In this document: piece by piece, positions 44,986-52,767 of the stretch | Position numbering within the stretch: the stretch's first letter is position 1 | Layout of the letters: each line of letters begins with the position of its first letter | Assembly: GCA_963775805.1 (NCBI GenBank) | Contig: CAVZKG010000001.1 | Span: 1,922,001-1,986,000, forward strand | Direction of reading: 5' to 3' | Length of the DNA: 64,000 nucleotides | DNA from: JAFAMB01 sp963775805 | Lineage (GTDB): Bacteria; Verrucomicrobiota; Verrucomicrobiia; Chthoniobacterales; JAFAMB01 | Translations under genes and position numbers: made by a program | The notes under the pieces: model-generated | Databases searched by the model: none | What the model was told of the DNA's origin: nothing | What the model saw: only the letters and a program-made list of their open reading frames with translations

Positions 44986-46008
44986 ATGCGCTTCACACCG
45001 ATGAGATTTCCGCGCGTCAAGGCTGAGGGTCAGAGTTTCTACCACTGCGTTTCCAGGGTGGTCGACCGTCTATTCATTTTCCATGCTTCCGCTCACGGCT
45101 CCGCTGAGGCCGAACGATTTGTGCGACTCATGCGACGGCTGGAGGCCTTTAGCGGTGTACGGATTTTGACGTATGTGCTGATGTCTAATCACTTCCACAT
45201 GCTGTGCGAAGTGCCCGAGGCCAAAGCGCTTTCTGAGCTCGAGCTACTTGAACGCATCGAAGCCGGTTACGGCCCGGCGCGTCGCCAAGGTCTCGAACAG
45301 GAGCTAGAGCGCTTGCGTCAGCAACCGGATTGCGCCGGTCCGATCCAACGACTCTTGGGGCCCTACCGCAGGCGCATGTACGATATCTCGATTTTCGTCA
45401 AGGAACTTAAAGGTCGCTTCGCCCAAGGCTACAACCGACGTCATGGTCGCTACGGGGTGCTTTGGGCAGAGCGTTTTAAGAGTGTTCTGCTTGAAGGGGG
45501 TGAGGCATTGGCCGCCGTTGCTGCTTACATCGACCTCAACCCGGTTCGGGCAGGCCTGTGTGCCGATCCTAAGGATTATCGCTATTGCGGTTATGGCGAG
45601 GCGCTCGGCAAGGGTTGTGAGCTAGCTCGCCAGGGGATTAGAACAATACTGGGCCAGCCAGAGACAGCTTCCTGGAAAGAAGTCAGTCGCGAGTATCGCA
45701 AATACCTCTTTGTGCACGGGAGTTTAAACACTAAAGCCAATCGTCCGGCTTTCGATCTGCGCACCGCTCAAAGAGTGGTGGATGAACAAAACGGTGAACT
45801 TTCCCTACCAGAGGTTTTGCGTTGCCGAATCCGCTACTTCACCGATGGAGTGATCCTGGGAAGTCAGGCCTTTGTGGAATCGCATTTCTCTAAACTAAAG
45901 ACAAAGCTTGGTTACAAACGCGATCACACCGGCAGGCCGCTGACGGTGCTGGACCGTTCTGAGCGGCTTTGGGTCTTACGGCAACCGCGAGTCCAACCAA
46001 GCGGCTGA
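44986..46008 (+). CDS. REP-associated tyrosine transposase (Y1_Tnp, IS200-like)
   Basis: A 340-residue Y1-type HUH transposase. The metal-binding HUH motif is SNHFHML (about residue 60). The later segment GRYGVLWAERFKSVL and AYIDLNPVRAGL contains the catalytic tyrosine region, as in TnpA_REP proteins. The N-terminal phrase EGQSFYHCVSRVVDR is typical. ATG 44986 is chosen because homology begins near there. REP-like repeats lie on both sides, so it may mobilise or maintain them; complete IS ends were not seen. Confidence 0.88.
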   Translation: MRFTPMRFPRVKAEGQSFYHCVSRVVDRLFIFHASAHGSAEAERFVRLMRRLEAFSGVRILTYVLMSNHFHMLCEVPEAKALSELELLERIEAGYGPARRQGLEQELERLRQQPDCAGPIQRLLGPYRRRMYDISIFVKELKGRFAQGYNRRHGRYGVLWAERFKSVLLEGGEALAAVAAYIDLNPVRAGLCADPKDYRYCGYGEALGKGCELARQGIRTILGQPETASWKEVSREYRKYLFVHGSLNTKANRPAFDLRTAQRVVDEQNGELSLPEVLRCRIRYFTDGVILGSQAFVESHFSKLKTKLGYKRDHTGRPLTVLDRSERLWVLRQPRVQPSG

Positions 46009-46270
46009 GGTCATCCCATCCAGAAACTCAATTGTCACTTTCGCGGGGTGCTCGAGCTGTTGCATTCTCCAGAAACATTCACCCGGACGAATGAGGTAGC
46101 TCGGTGCGCATTTCTCACGGGATGCGAGATATGCGGGGTGGTCGTGTAGCGCTCGTCTGTCCTACGGCTGCTCAATTTCTGCCTGAAAACCGTCGCCTGC
46201 CTGGTTGTCTTGCTGGTCAGTTCCTCCCTAAAATCCATTGACCGCATCCGAACTCGAAGGTTCTTATCCC

Positions 46271-46384
46271 CAATCCTCATTCCAAGCTCGTTTCCTTTGC
46301 CTCGCCTAGCCAATCTGACCTGTCCCTAAGGCCAAAACTGCCCAGGTTATCTGACCTGTCCCTTTTATCTGACCTGTCCCTTTT
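46271..46384 (+). repeat. REP-like repeat cluster downstream of transposase
   Basis: Contains a 57-bp copy related to 44307-44367 (46271-46327), then ATCTGACCTGTCCCTTTT twice in tandem (46349-46366 and 46367-46384). The common core TGACCTGTCCC therefore appears three times here. The core is the reverse complement of GGGACAGGTCA seen at 44921-44931. The 262 bp before it (46009-46270) hold nothing recognised. Confidence 0.65.
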
Positions 46385-46460
46385 TTCCCATCAAGGCCAC
46401 GAAAACAGGTGAAATCCCGAGGGCTATTCGATACATATCGATCTAGATCGAAAATAAAGC

Positions 46461-46973
46461 GTGCACATTTGGCTACGTAAAACAGCGGTTTTCGTAATCG
46501 TGGGTTGCTTCTGTTCGGCCATTGCACGCGCAGAAGAACAGATTCCTTGGGATTTCGACTCCATCCGAACTTCGGCTGAGAGCTCCCAATCGAACAATCC
46601 AGCAGCTAAAGAGGTCTACGACTTTTTCCTAAAGATGCTGGATAAGTGGAACGCCCATGATCTAGATGGCTATCTTGATTGCTTTTGGAAAAGCCCACTT
46701 TTGGTCGTCATCTCTGATGCGGAGGTGCACTTCGGCTGGGAAGACTTAGCGGCGAGCTATAGACGAGGCTTTGTAGATTTCGCAAAAATGGGGACCGTTA
46801 CTCTGACCCGCGCTCAAATCCGCATGACAACCCAGGACACAGCCATCGCCGTGACAAGTTGGACAGTCAGTTTTCCCGCTAGAAAGGTCTCTGGACTCGA
46901 TTCGAACCAGCTGCGCAAATTTCCCGATGGTTGGAAAATAATCTTAACCCACGCAAGTACTGTGGAGTTTTAG
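46461..46973 (+). CDS. Secreted NTF2-like (SnoaL/DUF4440-type) protein
   Basis: A 170-residue protein with a signal segment (VFVIVGCFCSAIARAE) and a SnoaL/DUF4440-like domain at about 45-165, seen in FLKMLDKWNAHDLDGYLDCFW, RGFVDFAKMGTVTL and TSWTVSF followed by GWKIILTHAS. Starts with GTG 46461. NTF2-like folds bind small ligands; no function can be assigned. It lies in the repeat-rich region, directly before a minisatellite. Confidence 0.7.
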   Translation: MHIWLRKTAVFVIVGCFCSAIARAEEQIPWDFDSIRTSAESSQSNNPAAKEVYDFFLKMLDKWNAHDLDGYLDCFWKSPLLVVISDAEVHFGWEDLAASYRRGFVDFAKMGTVTLTRAQIRMTTQDTAIAVTSWTVSFPARKVSGLDSNQLRKFPDGWKIILTHASTVEF

Positions 46974-47065
46974 CTACCTACTTGGTGATAGCCTTCAGCC
47001 CAGGACACAGCTTCGATCCTGGGCTAGCCGATAATTCAGTTTCAATCGTGGAGGAAGCTCACACC

Positions 47066-47367
47066 AACGCTTCCACAGAGGGATGCGTCGGGATTGTCAA
47101 AGCTAACGCGTCCACGGAGGGATGCGTCGGGATTGTCAAAGCTAACGCGTCCACGGAGGGATGCGTCGGGATTGTCAAAGCTAACGCGTCCACAGAGGGG
47201 TGCGTCGGGATTGTCAAAGCTAACGCGTCCACGGAGGGGTGCGTCGGGATTGTCAAAGCTAACGCGTCCACGGAGGGGTGCGTCGGGATTGTCAAAGCCA
47301 ACGCGTCCACGGAGGGGTGCGTCGGGATTGTCAAAGCTAACGCGTCCACAGAGGGGTGCGTGGGAAT
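47066..47367. repeat. 39-bp tandem repeat (minisatellite), about 7.7 copies
   Basis: Seven full 39-bp units begin at 47066, 47105, 47144, 47183, 47222, 47261 and 47300, plus a partial eighth. The unit includes AACGCGTCCACGGAGGG, a variable base, then TGCGTCGGGATTGTCAAAG; copies differ at only a few positions. Since 39 is a multiple of three, several frames stay open across it: plus strand NASTEGCVGIVKA repeats (to 47440) and minus strand PTHPSVDALALTI repeats (47424 to 47059, after a signal-like MTKSLIAIIGSLAFAPG). Either could be coding, but no frame is supported well enough to call. Confidence 0.9.
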
Positions 47368-47498
47368 GAGAAAGCCCGGCGCAAACGCCAAGGAGCCGAT
47401 AATTGCAATGAGTGATTTTGTCATTGACGCTAAGATCTAGCTCTCTTGACAAAATGACAAGCGGTGCAGTGCCTCACTTGAGGCTATTGTAGAAGGAC

Positions 47499-47520
47499 CA
47501 AGGAGGAACGGGTCAAATAT
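47499..47520 (+). repeat. REP-like half site
   Basis: CAAGGAGGAACGGGTCAAATAT matches 44915-44936 at 20 of 22 positions. It lies in the 396-bp non-coding stretch between the minisatellite frame and murA. Confidence 0.5.
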
Positions 47521-47637
47521 CGGTGGATTAAGGCGTACGGACGGCCCTGAAACATGAATCGATTTCCGATCTTAGTAGAAATCAGTTGGGTTTTATTCTT
47601 TTCGAAAATGAATGGACTGCCGAGAAGGTCACAGTGA

Positions 47638-47756
47638 GAGAGAGCACGAGACAGGAAGATTCCGACGCGCCTACAGCGCTCGTGCTTTTGCTTAATGGAT
47701 TCCTGGGGCTCCGCTTCGCTGTGCCTCGGGCTAAAATCCGTTCGCGCCTTCGGCGC
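47638..47756 (+). repeat. Dispersed repeat, copy 2 (38-bp module plus GGGGCTCCGC/GCGCCTTCGGCGC module)
   Basis: Contains the 38-bp module (47638-47675; copy 1 at 44110) and then GGGGCTCCGCTTCGCTG (47705-47721) and a perfect GCGCC-TTC-GGCGC hairpin (47744-47756). Inverted versions of CGGAGCCCC and GCCGAAGGCGCG occur at 44032 and 44003, so the modules bracket the 44-47.8 kb island. A 78-residue open frame across this copy is probably not a gene. Confidence 0.6.
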
Positions 47757-47836
47757 TTAAACCATCACGCACCGGACGGCTCATCACCGCCTTCTCTTCA
47801 TGCATTTCAAACGCGACCCTAATTTCCCGAATGAAC

Positions 47837-49096
47837 TCAGACTTTAACGCGTTCGATCTGGGCGCCGAGGTCGATGAGCTTTTCGTCAATCATTTCGTAT
47901 CCACGATCAATATGGTAAACACGATTGATTTCAGTCGTACCATCCGCTAGCAGGCCAGCCAGGACCAGGGCGGCGGAAGCCCGCAAATCGCTCGCCATCA
48001 CAGGGGCGCCACTCAGGCCGCCGACGCCTCGAATCCGAGCGGTCGAACCGTCCAGCTCGATCGTTGCTCCCATCCGTTTCAACTCGGAAACATGCATAAA
48101 ACGCTGCGGGAAAATGTTCTCCGTGACGGAGCTTTCTCCGGCAACTGTTGCCAGGAGGGCGCACATCTGCGCTTGCATGTCCGTTGGGAATCCAGGATAG
48201 GGCTGCGTCTTGATATCGAGTGATTTCGTCGCGCCGTTTGGACGAATCGATAACGAACCGTTCGTTCCATTCAGAACGAAGCCACAATCGCGCAAAACAT
48301 CCGTAACAGCGGTCAAATGATCGGCTCGAACCCGGTTCACAGTGACCTCTTTGCCGGCGATCGCTCCGGCAATCAAAAACGTGCCGGCCTCGATCCGGTC
48401 CGGAATGACTTCGTGTTCAGCGCCGTGAAGCTCCTTGACCCCTTCAATCACAATTCGAGAGGTCCCCGCGCCCTCTATTTTGGCACCCATTTTTTGCAAG
48501 AAATTTGCCAGGTCAACCACCTCGGGCTCGCGCGCCGCATCCTCAATAATAGTTGTGCCTTCCGCGAGAACGGCCGCCATCATGACGTTATCAGTACCGA
48601 GAACAGTGGTACCGGATTTGCCTTTGAGAGAAATCGTCGTGCCATGCAAATCAGGGGCAAATACCTTCACGTTACCCGCATGAACCCGTACGGCGGCGCC
48701 CAATCCCTCAAAGCCTCGCAGATGCAAATCGATCGGACGGTCACCGATCACACAACCCCCTGGCATCGAAACCGTGGCTTCTTTCTCCCTGCCAAGCAGC
48801 GGTCCAAGCACGCAGACGGATGCGCGCATTTTTCGGACGATCTCGTACGGGGCAACCGTATTCACCTTTTCAGCCTGAACCGTCACCGTGCCGCTTGCGC
48901 GCTCCACTTCGGCGCCCAGATGTGCCAATATTTGAAGCATGTAATGCACATCACTAAGGTCCGGAACGCGCTGGATCACGCATCTTTCTTTGGTAAGAAG
49001 CGTTGCTGCCAGAATTGGCAAGGCAGAGTTTTTCGAACCACTGATTCTGACTGATCCTGAAAGCTGTTGCCCTCCTCGGATGACGATTTTATCCAT
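47837..49096 (-). CDS. murA: UDP-N-acetylglucosamine 1-carboxyvinyltransferase
   Basis: A 419-residue MurA, which transfers enolpyruvate from PEP to UDP-GlcNAc in the first committed step of peptidoglycan synthesis. The N-terminus is GSVRISGSKNSALPILAATLL. The active-site Cys, fosfomycin target, is in MPGGCVIGDRPIDLH, so sensitivity by this residue is retained. A later family phrase is GYPGFPTDMQAQ (PYPGFPTDMQ). It overlaps prmC by 8 bp, the end of the rpmE-prfA-prmC-murA group. Confidence 0.96.
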   Translation of the reverse strand: MDKIVIRGGQQLSGSVRISGSKNSALPILAATLLTKERCVIQRVPDLSDVHYMLQILAHLGAEVERASGTVTVQAEKVNTVAPYEIVRKMRASVCVLGPLLGREKEATVSMPGGCVIGDRPIDLHLRGFEGLGAAVRVHAGNVKVFAPDLHGTTISLKGKSGTTVLGTDNVMMAAVLAEGTTIIEDAAREPEVVDLANFLQKMGAKIEGAGTSRIVIEGVKELHGAEHEVIPDRIEAGTFLIAGAIAGKEVTVNRVRADHLTAVTDVLRDCGFVLNGTNGSLSIRPNGATKSLDIKTQPYPGFPTDMQAQMCALLATVAGESSVTENIFPQRFMHVSELKRMGATIELDGSTARIRGVGGLSGAPVMASDLRASAALVLAGLLADGTTEINRVYHIDRGYEMIDEKLIDLGAQIERVKV

Positions 49097-49934
49097 ACCT
49101 TGCGATGAGAAGCCTTTCGACTCCTTGGTAATCCTTCTTAATTGAGATGTCGTGATAATTTTGCTCAGCCAAAAGGTCCCGAACCCGCTGAGCCTGCCCT
49201 ACTCCCAGTTCGAGGGCCAGCGTGCCATTTGAAGTTAGTTTACCGGGTACTGATTCAATCAGCCTTTTTGTAATCGTCAATCCATCTTTGCCTCCGTCCA
49301 AAGCGAGCATTGGATCGAACTTTACTTCGCGCTGCAAAGTTTCCAAATCTCCAGTCGGAATGTAGGGGAGATTCGCCACGATCCAGTCGAACGGGCCCTC
49401 GACGTGAGTGAGCAGATCAGATCGCATAAATGCAATGCGTTCGCTCACGCCCAGATGAACGGCATTTTCCCGGGCAAGTCCAAGAGCCTCTTCTGAGATA
49501 TCGACAGCCGAAACAAAGAATGCAGGCTGCTCCAGGGCGAACGTGATGGCCAGGACGCCGCTTCCGGTCCCAACGTCAACCAACCGATTCGCGGCCGGAT
49601 TGCCTTGCAAATATGCTTTCAGGACCGATTCGACAAGCAATTCGGTTTCTGGGCGTGGAATCAGTGCTCGATTGTCCGTTTGAAATTCGCGCCCAAAAAA
49701 ATCCCAGTGTCCCAAGAGATGCTGTAACGGGACGCCTTCGGATCGTTTTCGCACTTTCTCCCGCAGCGGTTCGAGTTCCTTTTCAGAAAGAGCCCTGTCA
49801 AACTCCAGGTAGAGATCGATCCGTTTTTTCCCGAGTGTGTGAGCCAGAAGATGTTCGATATTGAGTCGAGGATTTTCAACGCCCTTTTTATTGAAATAGG
49901 CCGTCGTCGACTGCAAGAGTTCGAGAACGGTCAT
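49089..49934 (-). CDS. prmC: Peptide chain release factor N(5)-glutamine methyltransferase
   Basis: A 281-residue enzyme that methylates the GGQ glutamine of RF1 and RF2 using SAM. An N-terminal helical RF-binding domain precedes the SAM motif VDVGTGSGVLAITFAL. The catalytic tetrapeptide is NLPY (in VANLPYIP) instead of the common NPPY. GGKDGLTITKRLI is typical of PrmC. It overlaps prfA by 4 bp, its substrate's gene. Confidence 0.94.
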   Translation of the reverse strand: MTVLELLQSTTAYFNKKGVENPRLNIEHLLAHTLGKKRIDLYLEFDRALSEKELEPLREKVRKRSEGVPLQHLLGHWDFFGREFQTDNRALIPRPETELLVESVLKAYLQGNPAANRLVDVGTGSGVLAITFALEQPAFFVSAVDISEEALGLARENAVHLGVSERIAFMRSDLLTHVEGPFDWIVANLPYIPTGDLETLQREVKFDPMLALDGGKDGLTITKRLIESVPGKLTSNGTLALELGVGQAQRVRDLLAEQNYHDISIKKDYQGVERLLIARYG

Positions 49935-51016
49935 GCCGTTGCGTCGAGACCAGCCTCTTTCAACCGCTGTTCCACGTCACTTGCCTGAAGTCCATTTACC
50001 ATTTCGTCAAGCTGCCCCTCCATAAACAGGTCGAGATTGTAAAGCGTGAGTCCAATACGGTGATCTGTAACGCGGTTCTGCGGAAAATTATAGGTCCGAA
50101 TCTTTTCCTCACGGCCTCCCGACCCGATCAGGCTGCGCCGGTGTGCCGAATATTTTGCGGCCTCCTCGAGCTGTTTCTCTTCAAGCAGCCGGGAACGGAG
50201 AATCGCCAAGGCCTTCTCTTTGTTCTTTTGCTGGCTACGTCCATCCTGGCACCGCACGATTTTGCCAGTCGGAATGTGCAGTACTTGAACGGCTGAGTCA
50301 GTCGTATTCACGCCCTGGCCACCGGGACCGCCTGCGCGGCTGACCTCGATCCGGATATCTTCAGGTTTAATCTCAATATCGACCTCTTCAGCCTCCGGCA
50401 GGACCGCAACTGTTGCAGTCGATGTGTGAATTCTGCCCTGAGCCTCGGTCACAGGAACCCGTTGAACGCGATGGACGCCGCTTTCGTATCGCAACACCCG
50501 AAAGACCGATTGGCCGCTGACCTTAAAGATGATTTCCTTGAATCCGCCGAGCTCGGAGGGGCTACTCTCCAACTCCTCTATCTTGAACCCGTGCCCTTCT
50601 GCAAAACGGCTGTACATCCGGTATAGATCGGCAGCAAAGAGTGCCGCTTCGTTTCCGCCGGCTCCGGCACGAATTTCCATGATCGCGTCGCGATCCTCGT
50701 GCGGTTCGGGGGGAAGCAGCGAAAATTGAATCGCACGCTTCAAGGTTGCAATTCGGTCTTCCAAAGCCGGAATTTCAGCCTGAGCCAATTCAGCCAACTC
50801 CGGGTCGGTTTCCAGTGCCAACGACCGGTTTTCTTCAAGTTCACGGACCGCTTTTGCCAGATGGTCCCAATGCTCCAGAAGCATCTTGAGCCCTGCGTGT
50901 TCACGCAACACTTCTCTCGCCCGCTTCGGATTTTCGAACAGGGAAGCCGAGCTGACTTGCTTCTCCAGCTCGCTGAACTGACCCCGTTTTTGTTCGATTA
51001 AAGGCTTGAAGTCCAT
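49931..51016 (-). CDS. prfA: Peptide chain release factor 1
   Basis: A 361-residue RF1 that reads UAA and UAG. The stop-codon motif is PVT in RVQRVPVTEAQGRIHTS (RF1 type, not the SPF of RF2). GGQ is in RAGGPGGQGVNTTDSAV. ATG 51016 is preferred because MDFKPLIEQKRGQF aligns to the family start; an upstream GTG lies inside the terminator-like hairpin. No Shine-Dalgarno is visible before the ATG because a T-rich tract directly precedes it. Confidence 0.96.
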   Translation of the reverse strand: MDFKPLIEQKRGQFSELEKQVSSASLFENPKRAREVLREHAGLKMLLEHWDHLAKAVRELEENRSLALETDPELAELAQAEIPALEDRIATLKRAIQFSLLPPEPHEDRDAIMEIRAGAGGNEAALFAADLYRMYSRFAEGHGFKIEELESSPSELGGFKEIIFKVSGQSVFRVLRYESGVHRVQRVPVTEAQGRIHTSTATVAVLPEAEEVDIEIKPEDIRIEVSRAGGPGGQGVNTTDSAVQVLHIPTGKIVRCQDGRSQQKNKEKALAILRSRLLEEKQLEEAAKYSAHRRSLIGSGGREEKIRTYNFPQNRVTDHRIGLTLYNLDLFMEGQLDEMVNGLQASDVEQRLKEAGLDATA

Positions 51017-51025
51017 AAAAGGCAA

Positions 51026-51059
51026 AACGGTGAAAGCGCAATTTGCGCTTGTCACCGTT
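51026..51059 (-). terminator. Hairpin with T-rich tail between rpmE and prfA
   Basis: On the minus strand, arms AACGGTGA and TCACCGTT, then a bulged base, then TTGCGCTT/AAGCGCAA form a long stem, and TTTTGCCTTTT follows directly, ending at the prfA ATG. This fits an intrinsic terminator after rpmE that could attenuate prfA-prmC-murA or separate the two transcripts. Confidence 0.65.
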
Positions 51060-51079
51060 CTAAAGCGAGACTCGCCGAT

Positions 51080-51304
51080 CTACTTCGACTTGCCCTTGCC
51101 GACCAGCGTCCTACCGTAACGCCGTGCGAACTTCTCAACTCGGCCCGCAGTATCGACAAACTTCTGTTCACCAGTGAAAAATGGATGGCAGGCGGCGCAA
51201 ATGCCGATCTTGATATCACGACGTGTGGACCGCGTCCGGTAAAGAGCGCCGCAAGCGCAAGCGATCGTCGTCTCAAAGTAATTGGGATGGATATCTGCCT
51301 TCAT
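51080..51304 (-). CDS. rpmE: 50S ribosomal protein bL31
   Basis: A 74-residue bL31 of the zinc-binding (C+) type, with MKADIHPNYF at the start, CACG and CAACHPFFTGEQ carrying the four Cys-type ligands, and the basic end GKGKSK. The zinc-binding form is expected under zinc-replete conditions. First gene before prfA on the minus strand. Confidence 0.95.
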   Translation of the reverse strand: MKADIHPNYFETTIACACGALYRTRSTRRDIKIGICAACHPFFTGEQKFVDTAGRVEKFARRYGRTLVGKGKSK

Positions 51305-51341
51305 GTTCGTAAAAAGGAAAGCACACTATCACACTGCCCAA

Positions 51342-52745
51342 GTGAAGCAAGTGGAACAAAAACCCTTTAACGGTCTCTGGACCCACGTTCTTCAAAAGAG
51401 AAAACAGCAAGGCGCCATCTTCTCGGATAACGGTTCCATTCTACGAACATTCCATGCGATAGAACAGGAGCGCGACCTCTGGCGAGAACAGCTGGCAGGA
51501 TTGTCGATTGGCGATTGTGTTGTTGCGGCCATCGGAAACGAGCCGTTATGGCCCGGCTTCCTTCTGGCATGCTGGGACCTATCGTTAGTGGTTGTTCCTG
51601 TCGAGCCGGAGATGCAGCCTGCTCAACTCGACAGAATCCTGAGACTCACCCAAGCCCAGGCCCTGATGAAGTCCAACCTTCTCAGACGATTGGACGTGGC
51701 ACCGATCAAATGGACTGCTCCGAGACCGGATCTTTTGAAAATAACGTCCGGCACAACCGGTGCACCGAGAGCCGTACGGGTGCGCCAATCCCATCTTCTC
51801 GCCGACTGCCGTAATATCTGCGACACGATGGGGATTCGTCCGGATGATGTGAACTTTGGCCTTATCCCATTTGCCCATTCCTATGGATTCAGCAACCTGA
51901 TCACTCCGCTCCTCTTCCAGGGCACTGGGCTCGTCTGTTCGACGGACCGGATGCCCCGTGCCGTCTGCCTGCACCTGGAAAAGAGCGAAGCGACGGTTTT
52001 TCCCGGGACACCGGCCCTTTTTCAAGCGCTCAGTTCGCTTTCGGACTCCGAAATGCCGGCTGCGATTCGTCTCTGTATTTCCGCCGGGGCGCCGCTTGCT
52101 CAGGAAATTTCGCGACAATTCTATGCTCGTTTCGCGCGGAAGATTCACAGTTTTTACGGGTCCTCTGAATGCGGTGGTATTGCTTACGATCGCAGCGATG
52201 AACCCGTTTCTACGGCTGGTTTTGTCGGTACTCCCATGAACGGCGTCACCGTAACCAGTTTCGATCGGGATCGGATCGCGATCCGAGGGCCGAATGTCGC
52301 CGACGGTTATTATCCTGAACCGGATACCGAATTACTTGGCGGAGAGCGGTTTATCCCGGGAGATGTTGTCGACTGGTCCAAGTCAGGGCTCCGTTTAATT
52401 GGACGGGTTTCTGACATCGTAAACATCGCCGGAAAGAAAGTTCACCCTTCGATCATTGAGGACCATCTTCGCAAATTGCCAGGAGTGACCGATACGATCG
52501 TTTTTGGGGTTCCGTCGCCGACACGTAACGAAGACCTTGTCGCGTATGTTGTGGGATCCGATACCGTGACCAGACCGATGCTCGAGAGTCATTGTCGGGA
52601 CGGCCTGGATGGATGGCAAGTTCCCCGGGAGTTTCGTATTGTCGAGGCGCTACCGTTCAATCAACGAGGCAAAATCAATCGAGCCGAGCTTTCGCAGATT
52701 CACATCGAGTCGGCGCGGACCAAGGAACCACCGGCGGCAGATTGA
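51342..52745 (+). CDS. AMP-dependent synthetase/ligase (acyl-CoA synthetase-like)
   Basis: A 467-residue ANL-superfamily enzyme that activates a carboxylic acid through an acyl-AMP. The ATP-binding motif is LLKITSGTTGAPRAVRV, and later motifs are FYGSSECGGIAYD and GDVVDWSKSGLRLIGR with the hinge VSDIVNIAGKKVHPSIIE and catalytic Lys in NQRGKINRAEL. It is shorter than typical fatty-acyl-CoA synthetases, in the size range of O-succinylbenzoate-CoA ligase-like or acyl-ACP-type enzymes. The start is uncertain: GTG 51342 is chosen because ATG 51303 would overlap the divergent rpmE start codon. Confidence 0.8.
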   Translation: MKQVEQKPFNGLWTHVLQKRKQQGAIFSDNGSILRTFHAIEQERDLWREQLAGLSIGDCVVAAIGNEPLWPGFLLACWDLSLVVVPVEPEMQPAQLDRILRLTQAQALMKSNLLRRLDVAPIKWTAPRPDLLKITSGTTGAPRAVRVRQSHLLADCRNICDTMGIRPDDVNFGLIPFAHSYGFSNLITPLLFQGTGLVCSTDRMPRAVCLHLEKSEATVFPGTPALFQALSSLSDSEMPAAIRLCISAGAPLAQEISRQFYARFARKIHSFYGSSECGGIAYDRSDEPVSTAGFVGTPMNGVTVTSFDRDRIAIRGPNVADGYYPEPDTELLGGERFIPGDVVDWSKSGLRLIGRVSDIVNIAGKKVHPSIIEDHLRKLPGVTDTIVFGVPSPTRNEDLVAYVVGSDTVTRPMLESHCRDGLDGWQVPREFRIVEALPFNQRGKINRAELSQIHIESARTKEPPAAD

Positions 52746-52767
52746 CGGGACCCACCAACGGTTCAGT

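Noticed and set aside
47066..47367. CRISPR array
   Set aside because: The units are contiguous 39-bp copies without unique spacers, so it is a minisatellite.
47586..47822. 78-residue plus-strand frame
   Set aside because: It lies across the dispersed repeat copy with GC-rich hairpins; similar frames arise from such repeats by chance.
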